Assembly (NCBI GenBank): GCA_910584955.1
Contig: CAJUDC010000087.1
Span: forward strand, 1-11,335
From: an uncultured Paraprevotella sp.
Lineage (GTDB): Bacteria; Bacteroidota; Bacteroidia; Bacteroidales; Bacteroidaceae
DNA: 11,335 nucleotides
Direction: 5' to 3'
Shown here in pieces: positions 1-5,217 of this stretch. How positions within the stretch are numbered: position 1 is the first letter of the stretch; every line of letters starts with the position of its first letter. The position numbers were made by a program, and so were the translations under genes. Under the pieces are notes generated by a model. That model made no database searches. It was not told the origin of the DNA and saw only the letters and a list, made by a program, of their open reading frames with translations.

Positions 1-407
1 CATTTGCCCTTACCAGTTGTGGCGATGACGATGAACCCAATGATCCTTCAACTGGGAAAATGGAACTCACCATTGATGGCAAAAAGTACGTATTCACTCA
101 CACAATGGCAAATGTGAATGGGGACGTTTATAGTTGCCTTGTTTACAACGATGATAACGAACTCAACTTTTCAATCTATGGTTGGGACGAAATTGTTAAA
201 GGATCTTCGCTGACTGATGAAATCTTCTCACTCACTTGGGATGCTGACGAAGCCATCATTGGAATGCCTACTTCTCAGACCTCTGTAAAAGTCACAGCAA
301 AAGACAGCAAGAATGTAACTATCTCATTCAATAATGCAAAGTTTGAAGATATGATGGGAACAGCATCTTTCACTGTCAACGGAACAATAACTCTCCCAAT
401 AGACTAA
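1..407 (+). CDS. Putative surface lipoprotein, 5' end outside the window
   Basis: The reading frame is open from base 3, upstream of the first in-window ATG at 60, and starts with the end of a signal peptide: F-A-L-T-S-Cys, with the lipobox cysteine encoded at 18-20. The cysteine is followed by G-D-D-D-E, which resembles the acidic export signal that sends Bacteroidota lipoproteins to the cell surface. The start codon is therefore before the window and 60 is an internal methionine. The mature part is about 130 residues, rich in predicted beta strands with alternating hydrophobic residues and a Thr/Asn-rich C-terminus ending in L-P-I-D. I do not recognise the family. It probably belongs to the same element as the downstream recombinase, or to island DNA next to it. 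Base composition is AT-rich like its right-hand neighbours. Confidence 0.75.
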   Translation, partial: FALTSCGDDDEPNDPSTGKMELTIDGKKYVFTHTMANVNGDVYSCLVYNDDNELNFSIYGWDEIVKGSSLTDEIFSLTWDADEAIIGMPTSQTSVKVTAKDSKNVTISFNNAKFEDMMGTASFTVNGTITLPID

Positions 408-419
408 ATACAATAGGGC

Positions 420-456
420 GCGTGATTATGACAAACGATGTTTGCTGAAATCACGC
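420..456. repeat. Two-tier intergenic hairpin between lipoprotein genes
   Basis: The outer arms GCGTGATT (420-427) and AATCACGC (449-456) are perfectly complementary over 8 bp. Inside them CAAAC (432-436) pairs with GTTTG (440-444) around a 3-base loop, leaving a 4 by 4 internal loop. Neither side has a T-tract, so it does not look like an intrinsic terminator. It sits 12 bases after one lipoprotein stop and 24 bases before the next start. It could be an RNA processing or regulatory hairpin, or a recombination site. Confidence 0.55.
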
Positions 457-480
457 ACCTACTATAAACAGAATTAAGGT

Positions 481-1269
481 ATGGACAAAGCTATAAAGAT
501 AGTAGTAATTACCATAATATCTATGGTAATTGCTTCCTGTAATGGAAGTGGAGGAAGTTCTACCCAACAGGACAATTCTGCGTTGATTGAACAGCAGAAA
601 CAAGACTCTATTCGCGAGGCAAAAGCAGAAGCAGAGCGACTCAAGAAAGAACAAGAAGAACAAGCTCGACTTGATAGGGTTTCTAATTTACCCAAATGGA
701 TAGAAGGCATTTGGGTGCATCAGTGTCCTGAAGATAGAGGTATAATTAGATATAAATTTCGTGAGGGGAAAGTATCTAAAATGGACTCAAATGGGAATTG
801 TTCTAACTGGGTAGAATATGATTATATCGATGGAAAAATAGTAATCAAAGCATGGGCTGATAAATATGAAATCGATAAATCAGAACAAACTTTACGAGAT
901 GTAGAACGAGATCTAGTTTACTATAAAGATGGGGTCGTGAATCAAACTGACTATAATTCCAGCTCAGTAAATATGACCCAAGAAGCTCAAATTATGAATC
1001 AGCTTCATGAACTGGGCGAAAAGGGGAAAAGAATGATGCCAAGGATAGAAGCGTTATATCGCAGACAGCAACAAGCACAGAGACAAGGGATCTTATCAAA
1101 TCCGCAAGCTCAATATGATTTGAACGATGCCATTAATGAACTCATTGATATCAAGAACGAACAAATTCGATTAGCAGAACAATTAGGAGATTCACAGTTG
1201 GTGCGAGAATATAAAGAGCAACGTTCAAAGGTATACGAAGCAAAAGACAAGATGCTCTATGGCCGATGA
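481..1269 (+). CDS. Putative lipoprotein with coiled coil and small beta domain
   Basis: A 262-residue protein with a short Lys-containing N-terminus, a hydrophobic stretch and a lipobox V-I-A-S-Cys with the cysteine at residue 20, so it is very likely an outer- or inner-membrane lipoprotein. After a Ser/Gly/Gln linker, residues about 36-66 are rich in Lys/Glu/Ala/Gln and look like a coiled coil. Residues about 72-135 (starting W-I-E-G-I-W-V) have a beta-rich pattern with Trp-x-x-x-x-Trp reminiscent of small lipocalin-like folds, but this is only a resemblance. The C-terminal 100 residues are charged and helical, with Gln/Arg-rich segments. Acidic residues do not follow the cysteine (N-G-S-G-G), so the surface-export signal seen in neighbouring lipoproteins is missing. 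It is a likely cargo gene of the element. Function unknown. Confidence 0.8.
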   Translation: MDKAIKIVVITIISMVIASCNGSGGSSTQQDNSALIEQQKQDSIREAKAEAERLKKEQEEQARLDRVSNLPKWIEGIWVHQCPEDRGIIRYKFREGKVSKMDSNGNCSNWVEYDYIDGKIVIKAWADKYEIDKSEQTLRDVERDLVYYKDGVVNQTDYNSSSVNMTQEAQIMNQLHELGEKGKRMMPRIEALYRRQQQAQRQGILSNPQAQYDLNDAINELIDIKNEQIRLAEQLGDSQLVREYKEQRSKVYEAKDKMLYGR

Positions 1270-1322
1270 AATTTATTAATACACATAAATAAGTATCACT
1301 ATCCTTCTATATAACTGTAAAG

Positions 1323-1360
1323 TCGCTGAAGATGTAAAAGCCTCCAGCGATTTTCATTTT
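1323..1360 (+). terminator. Probable intrinsic terminator after the lipoprotein gene
   Basis: TCGCTG (1323-1328) pairs with CAGCGA (1345-1350) and is followed by a T-rich run TTTTCATTTT (1351-1360). It lies about 50 bases after the lipoprotein stop and just before the promoter of the recombinase unit, which is where a terminator is expected. The 6-bp stem with a 16-base loop is modest, so it may be weak. Confidence 0.5.
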
Positions 1361-1393
1361 GATTGTTATAATAAAACATCTACTATTCCTGAT

Positions 1394-1424
1394 TTTGTAC
1401 TTTGGTCAGTAAGGAGTATATTTG
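1394..1424 (+). promoter_or_regulatory. Bacteroides-type promoter for the small gene and recombinase
   Basis: TTTG at 1394-1397, a 19-base spacer and TATATTTG at 1417-1424 match the known Bacteroides sigma factor consensus (TTTG at -33, TAnnTTTG at -7) without a mismatch. Transcription would start near 1431, giving a leader of about 108 bases before the ATG at 1539. No other good promoter is visible between here and the recombinase, so both downstream genes are probably read from it. Confidence 0.7.
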
Positions 1425-1430
1425 GAATAG

Positions 1431-1538
1431 TTAGGTTCTAAGCATATCCTGCCGTCAAAGAGTTGTCTGCCCATCATAGCTGACAATAGGCTGAAAAGCG
1501 AATAACCGTCTTAGAGCGGGTTCATATAACTTAATTAA
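1431..1538 (+). other. Possible structured mRNA leader of the recombinase unit
   Basis: The predicted leader contains a long-range helix of 8 pairs between 1435-1442 and 1510-1517 (one G-T wobble) and, inside it, TTGTC (1463-1467) facing GACAA (1482-1486). This would form a closed domain of about 83 nucleotides ending 21 bases before the small gene. It matches no riboswitch class that I recognise. The whole gap 1270-1538 otherwise holds only the terminator and promoter given separately. Confidence 0.3.
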
Positions 1539-1655
1539 ATGTCTGAATATGAAAAGCAGTTACTCAAGACATACAGCCTCAGCGATGAGGATTTACAAGC
1601 AGTGATTAATTTATTTAAGTCATTGGCAGAGATAGCAATCGAAAGTAATAATTAA
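1539..1655 (+). CDS. Small protein gene (38 aa) directly before the recombinase
   Basis: An ATG at 1539 opens a 38-codon frame ending in TAA at 1653-1655, 14 bases before the recombinase start. The product begins M-S-E-Y-E-K-Q-L-L-K, has no Cys or Trp, is acidic and would form one or two amphipathic helices (L-S-D-E-D-L-Q, then N-L-F-K-S-L-A-E-I-A). No Shine-Dalgarno is present, as usual in this group. Position and spacing suggest co-transcription with the recombinase from the promoter at 1394-1424. Small partner proteins such as directionality factors often accompany large serine recombinases, but no homology is claimed. It could also be a leader peptide or a chance frame. Confidence 0.5.
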   Translation: MSEYEKQLLKTYSLSDEDLQAVINLFKSLAEIAIESNN

Positions 1656-1669
1656 AATGTTAACTATAT

Positions 1670-3169
1670 ATGGATAAGTGTGTAATTTGGACAAGGGTAT
1701 CAACACAATATCAAGAAGAAAATGGAGGAAGCCTTGATACTCAAAAGGAAAAATGTATTGAATTTGCTAAAAAGAATGGGTATGAGATAGTTGGATATTT
1801 TGGAGGAACTCACGAATCTGCAAAAGCTCCTGGTGCTATGATTAAAGAGATGAAAAAGACACTCAAAAGGGATAGGTCTATTAAATACGTTATTGTTAAC
1901 GAAATAGACCGATATTCCCGATGTGCAGGGCAAGGTATTACTATGTTTAATGAGCTGTTAAAATGCGGTGTAGTGATTATTGAAGCCTCAAGTGGTCTAA
2001 CTACTAACGATAAGAATGGCCGATTGATGCTTGGACAGAAATTACTCTTGGCAGAATGGGATAATGAGAATCGTACTGATAAGTTCACAGAAGGACGTAT
2101 CAATTGCTTAAAGAGTGGAGTCTACACAGGTGCCGTTCCATTAGGTTATGATAAGGAAGGGAAAAGCAGAAATAGAACTTATACAATTAATAATGAAGGG
2201 AAACTGATACGAAAAGCATTTCAATGGAAATTGCAAGGCTTGGCTAATTTTCAGATTATTGAAAAACTCAAACCTTACGGCCTTGTACTGACAAAACAGA
2301 AACTTCATAAGATTCTCACTAACGTATTTTACGCAGGTAAAATCAAGCATAAGATGCTTAACTATGAAATGATAGATGGCAACCAACCTGCTATTGTGAG
2401 TTACACTGACTTTCTGAAAGTTCAGGAGATTCTTAGTGGAAGGACTGGGGTGTATAAGCATAGGAAAGAAACACCTCAGTTTCCACTTAAACGCCATGTG
2501 TTATGTCCTCACGACAACACACCACTAACAGCATACACAGTTAAGAAAAAGAATATAGATTATTATAAATGTAACTGTAAGGGGTGTAAAACTAATGTTT
2601 CTGCAAAGAAGCTCTATGGTAAGTATGAGGAACTTTTATCACGCTACGATATACCTCAACCACTCGTTAATATACTCCGTGACATAATCTCCAAGTTAAT
2701 GAGTGAGAATCAGAGTGAGCAGATGCAGAATGTTAATATGTTGAAGAAACAGAAAAGCGAAAAGGAAAACAAGTTGAAATCCTGCAAAATTCGCTATGGC
2801 ATGGGAGATATTGATGATGAAATATATTCTATGACCATTGAGGCTTTACAAAAAGATATAGACCGAATAACGTTAGAACTTTCAAAGTATGACAAAGATT
2901 TATCGAACCAAGAAAACAGAATCAACGATGTTTTGGTAATGTGCTGTCATTTAGGCAGTATGTGGAGACAAGCAGACCTTTTGACAGCTCAAAAGCTCCA
3001 AAATTTACTGTTTCCCAAAGGAATTTACTGGGATAAGGAAAAAGACGATTATCGAACCATAACCGAAAACGCAGGGCTTGCTATAATACGTAAAATTACA
3101 GAGAGTTACAGAAAAGAAAAAGAGGAAAATCCTTGCGGAAATTCCTCTTGGGTCAACTCGTGCGCCTGA
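1670..3169 (+). CDS. Large serine recombinase (site-specific integrase)
   Basis: This 499-residue protein should integrate and excise the element by making a serine-DNA linkage. The N-terminal resolvase domain (about 1-140) has the motif W-T-R-V-S, with Arg9 and nucleophile Ser11, and the conserved I-D-R-Y-S-R (Asp80, Arg81, Arg84). The recombinase domain (about 150-260) begins with G-A-V-P-L-G-Y. A zinc-ribbon-like region has Cys279, His281, Cys301, Cys303 and Cys306. A Lys/Glu-rich coiled coil follows at about 354-425, as in other large serine recombinases. Length is normal for the class. An in-frame TAA at 1661 rules out an earlier start. The final codons TGC GCC TGA lie in the tRNA-Leu 3' end, so the C-terminus is set by the attachment site. 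All key catalytic residues are present, so it is probably active. The family is certain; the target site is inferred. Confidence 0.95.
   Translation: MDKCVIWTRVSTQYQEENGGSLDTQKEKCIEFAKKNGYEIVGYFGGTHESAKAPGAMIKEMKKTLKRDRSIKYVIVNEIDRYSRCAGQGITMFNELLKCGVVIIEASSGLTTNDKNGRLMLGQKLLLAEWDNENRTDKFTEGRINCLKSGVYTGAVPLGYDKEGKSRNRTYTINNEGKLIRKAFQWKLQGLANFQIIEKLKPYGLVLTKQKLHKILTNVFYAGKIKHKMLNYEMIDGNQPAIVSYTDFLKVQEILSGRTGVYKHRKETPQFPLKRHVLCPHDNTPLTAYTVKKKNIDYYKCNCKGCKTNVSAKKLYGKYEELLSRYDIPQPLVNILRDIISKLMSENQSEQMQNVNMLKKQKSEKENKLKSCKIRYGMGDIDDEIYSMTIEALQKDIDRITLELSKYDKDLSNQENRINDVLVMCCHLGSMWRQADLLTAQKLQNLLFPKGIYWDKEKDDYRTITENAGLAIIRKITESYRKEKEENPCGNSSWVNSCA
3112..3149 (-). terminator. Intrinsic terminator of tRNA-Leu, inside the recombinase gene
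   Basis: Read on the minus strand, AAGAGGAA (3149-3142) pairs with TTCCTCTT (3127-3120) over 8 bp. Inside, TCC and GGA add 3 bp beyond a 2 by 2 internal loop, with a tetraloop GCAA. It is followed on the minus strand by a T-rich run TTTCTTTTC. On the plus strand no T-run follows, so it serves the tRNA, whose 3' end is only 11 bases away. The same bases encode the recombinase C-terminus. Confidence 0.65.
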
Positions 3170-3176
3170 TAGGACT
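3153..3176. other. Inferred attachment-site junction at the tRNA-Leu 3' end
   Basis: Base composition and gene type change at this point: element recombinase to the left, tRNA and GC-richer host genes to the right. The recombinase frame crosses it and terminates in the tRNA acceptor stem. The exact crossover bases cannot be found from one end, because serine recombinases need only a short shared core. An empty site or the other end of the element would define it. Confidence 0.4.
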
Positions 3177-3242
3177 CGAACCTACACGCCGCAAAGCACC
3201 AGATCCTAAGTCTGGCGTGTCTACCAATTTCACCACAGGCGC
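3161..3242 (-). tRNA. tRNA-Leu(UAG)
   Basis: Read on the minus strand, the acceptor stem GCGCCTG (3242-3236) pairs perfectly with CAGGCGC (3168-3162), followed by discriminator A at 3161. The D arm has the G-T-G/C-A-C stem, the anticodon stem CCAGA/TCTGG encloses loop CTTAGGA with anticodon TAG at 3208-3206, and a class II long variable region of about 13 bases precedes the T arm GTAGG-TTCGAGT-CCTAT. This reads leucine CUA (and, by wobble, other CUN) codons. CCA is not encoded: the bases after the discriminator are CGA, so CCA must be added enzymatically. The gene appears intact despite the adjacent recombinase, consistent with an insertion that restores the tRNA 3' end. Confidence 0.95.
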
Positions 3243-3255
3243 AGATCTTCGGCCA

Positions 3256-3288
3256 CAAAGGTAAGTCTTTTTATTGAATCCGGCAACA
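3256..3288 (-). promoter_or_regulatory. Promoter of tRNA-Leu
   Basis: On the minus strand, TACCTTTG (3263-3256) is an exact TAnnTTTG -7 box. TGTTG (3288-3284) lies 20 bases upstream, a near match to the TTTG -33 element. The predicted start is a few bases before the tRNA 5' end at 3242. It lies on the host side of the junction, so the tRNA is still transcribed after integration. Confidence 0.7.
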
Positions 3289-3295
3289 GTTTTTC

Positions 3296-3329
3296 CAAAA
3301 ACCTCTTCGGGTGTGGGTCAAGGTTTTTG
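3296..3329 (-). terminator. Terminator of the parC-DUF3316-peptidase operon
   Basis: CAAAAACCT (3329-3321 on the minus strand) and AGGTTTTTG (3304-3296) form a perfect 9-bp stem with a 16-base loop. The T-run is part of the 3' arm, as in A/T-tailed bidirectional terminators. The peptidase stop codon (3320-3318) lies in the loop. It separates the operon from the tRNA promoter. Confidence 0.55.
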
Positions 3330-4346
3330 TTTCAGCAACTGGCGGGCGCTTTCAATCAGGGTGTCCTTTCCCCGTTTTATATCCTCTTCGGAGAGGGAGA
3401 CGTAGCAGTCCGGCTCAATACCGAATTCTATCTGTTGCATACGGGCATCGTACATGGGACAGGCCGAGAAGCGTACCAGCCAGCCGTTGGGGAGCTCGGA
3501 ACAGAATGGCATGCCGGAGCCGCCGCCGGTCTTGTCGCCCAATACGGTGACAAGAGGGCATTCCATCACGTTGCGTACGAATGTGTTGGCGGAACTGTAG
3601 CATTTGCGGTTGGTAAGCACGATGGTGCGCTTCTGCCAGCGGATCCCCGACGAGGGATGCAGAAATTCCGGCTGCGGGCGCGAAAAGTCGTTGTGCCCCG
3701 GGCCTGTTTTATGGGCCATGAACCCCACCAGACGGGGCTCGTTGGTAAAGCGCTGTGCCAGCTTCTCGGCATAAGTCAGTTGGCCGCCGCCGTTGTTGCG
3801 GATGTCCAGGATGAGGCCGTTGCAAGCCCGAAGGTAATACATGACCTCGTCCAGATTCCCCTCGCCGATGCCCGAAGAAAAACTTTCGTAATAGATATAC
3901 CCGATGTTATCGTCCAGGATCTTGTATTTCAGTCCGGCTGCGATTTTGTAATCTGTTCCCAGATATTCTCTGTGTATATCTTCGTTGAAATTTGTGGGAA
4001 AGTCCTCGTACCAGGCCCAGTACCGGCCCATATCGGCGGGATGGTATAGGTTGACGTGCCCGTCCTGTAGCTCGGAAAGCATGTCGCAAAGCACTTCGAA
4101 CAACTGACTGCTGTTCATGTCAGCCGTGAGCCGCGAAGCATACTTGGGATAGACGGCGCCCCAGTCCAGTCCGATGGCCTGTGCCTTATAATCCAGGAAA
4201 CAGTACTTCTCGTTGATGATGGTCCATAGCGCCCGCAGGTTGTCCTGCGGCGTGTCGGCATAGTCGTCCTCACCGATACAGCCGGTACAAAGCAGCACGG
4301 CGGCTGCCAGAGGGGCGAGCAGTGAATAGATTCTTTTCATGGTCAT
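3318..4346 (-). CDS. S41-family (tail-specific-like) peptidase, lipoprotein
   Basis: A 342-residue predicted serine peptidase anchored by lipid outside the cytoplasm. The signal peptide ends in L-C-T-G-Cys (Cys23), followed by I-G-E-D-D. The S41 core is visible: D-G-H-V (His97, likely catalytic), the structural motif D-I-R-N-N-G-G-G (181-188), the nucleophile region C-Y-S-S-A-N (Ser252 in S-A is the likely nucleophile) and G-I-E-P-D (Glu311). I see no clear PDZ domain between the N-terminal helical part and the core, unlike CtpA/Prc. The substrate is unknown. The start at 4346 is one base from the upstream stop; a second ATG at 4340 gives the more typical M-K-R-I start, and either is possible. 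Translation is probably coupled to the preceding DUF3316 gene. Confidence 0.9.
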   Translation of the reverse strand: MTMKRIYSLLAPLAAAVLLCTGCIGEDDYADTPQDNLRALWTIINEKYCFLDYKAQAIGLDWGAVYPKYASRLTADMNSSQLFEVLCDMLSELQDGHVNLYHPADMGRYWAWYEDFPTNFNEDIHREYLGTDYKIAAGLKYKILDDNIGYIYYESFSSGIGEGNLDEVMYYLRACNGLILDIRNNGGGQLTYAEKLAQRFTNEPRLVGFMAHKTGPGHNDFSRPQPEFLHPSSGIRWQKRTIVLTNRKCYSSANTFVRNVMECPLVTVLGDKTGGGSGMPFCSELPNGWLVRFSACPMYDARMQQIEFGIEPDCYVSLSEEDIKRGKDTLIESARQLLKQKP

Positions 4347-4347
4347 G

Positions 4348-5217
4348 TCAGGGTATCAGGTTGTGGGTGCGGTGGTCCTTGCGTTTCAGAAAACAGAAAT
4401 GCTTGACGTAGCCGATGAGAAATGTGTGGTTGTAGGCGTGGCTTTTCAGACGGTTCACCCGGCTTTGGCGGATGTCGCACAAATAGCCTGCCCGGAACGT
4501 GAAACCGCCTATCGGGAAGTCCAGTGTCAGTAACTGGCGGAGCGAGGGGGCGTTCCCCGGATGCGTGAGACAGACGTTGTGGTCGTAGTTCCCCTGTGAG
4601 AACATTTCATAGTAAGACTGTCCGTAATTAGGGGAGAACATAGCCCCGACTACAGGGATGTCTGCCTGATACCGGGCGGAAAAGCCTTGCCGGCGGATAT
4701 GGAAATTGTAGATGACGGCGACCGATGCACTCAGCTCCGCGCTGGCACGGGCTTGTGCCGGATTGTTGGAGTTTCGCGTGTTATATAAGAAACCGACCTG
4801 TGCGCCCAATTGTCCGCCTGCCATCAGACGCAGGCCGCGCACCGGCGTCCAGTTGTAGTGCCAACCGGCGGCATAACCTATGTTTCCACCGATTTCATCG
4901 GCGGTTTCCGCCGGATTCTGTGCATAGGCCAGATAACCGTGGAGTAGTCCTTGCGTGGTGACGCGTCCGTCGGCCCAATGGGTTTTTCGCAGTGATTCGC
5001 GTAGAAAAGAAATCTGCGGACCGGTATATTCCAGCGGCGAGAGGTAGGTCTCGAATTGCCGGGTACGTCCGGCTCCGAAGAGCATGGCGTGTGTGGTGTA
5101 GCGGTGAGGAGGCAAGGCGTCTTCGACCGGCTCTTGCCCGTAACCGGCCAGGCTGGTTGCGATGCAGGCCAACACGGAAAAAATGCGTTGCTTAGTGCGA
5201 AAGAAAGGTTTACTCAT
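4348..5217 (-). CDS. DUF3316-like envelope protein
   Basis: A 289-residue protein with an N-terminal signal sequence (hydrophobic segment about 12-25, likely cleavage around A-G-Y-G-Q). The rest is rich in aromatic and Gly residues with alternating hydrophobic strands, such as G-Y-A-A-G-W-H-Y-N-W and the final F-L-I-G-Y-V-K, which suggests an outer-membrane beta-barrel or a periplasmic beta protein. From memory of the sequence style and its place after parC I assign it to DUF3316, whose function is unknown. Its ATG overlaps the parC stop by 8 bases (ATGAGTAA), so translation is coupled. A Cys at 18 in V-L-A-Cys could be read as a weak lipobox, but the hydrophobic core continues past it. Confidence 0.75.
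   Translation of the reverse strand: MSKPFFRTKQRIFSVLACIATSLAGYGQEPVEDALPPHRYTTHAMLFGAGRTRQFETYLSPLEYTGPQISFLRESLRKTHWADGRVTTQGLLHGYLAYAQNPAETADEIGGNIGYAAGWHYNWTPVRGLRLMAGGQLGAQVGFLYNTRNSNNPAQARASAELSASVAVIYNFHIRRQGFSARYQADIPVVGAMFSPNYGQSYYEMFSQGNYDHNVCLTHPGNAPSLRQLLTLDFPIGGFTFRAGYLCDIRQSRVNRLKSHAYNHTFLIGYVKHFCFLKRKDHRTHNLIP

Larger units (their letters stand above)
1..3169 (+). mobile_element. Right-hand part of an integrated element carrying a large serine recombinase, next to tRNA-Leu
   Basis: The stretch left of the tRNA-Leu 3' end is AT-rich, carries unrecognised lipoprotein genes and ends with a large serine recombinase gene that runs into the tRNA. A recombinase at the edge of foreign-looking DNA, abutting a tRNA 3' end, is the usual layout of an integrated island or prophage remnant. 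Composition changes sharply at about 3161, from AT-rich to clearly GC-richer backbone genes. No phage structural, conjugation or plasmid genes are visible here, so the element type is unknown. The left boundary cannot be placed; it is either beyond the window or at a weak candidate near 418. The integration is inferred, not proven. Confidence 0.7.

Noticed and set aside
60..62. ATG at 60 as the start of the first gene
   Set aside because: The frame is open upstream and encodes a lipobox cysteine and acidic export-like residues, so the gene begins before the window.
3327..4049. 240-codon plus-strand open frame opposite the S41 peptidase
   Set aside because: Antisense shadow of a gene with clear catalytic motifs; no promoter or recognisable protein features.
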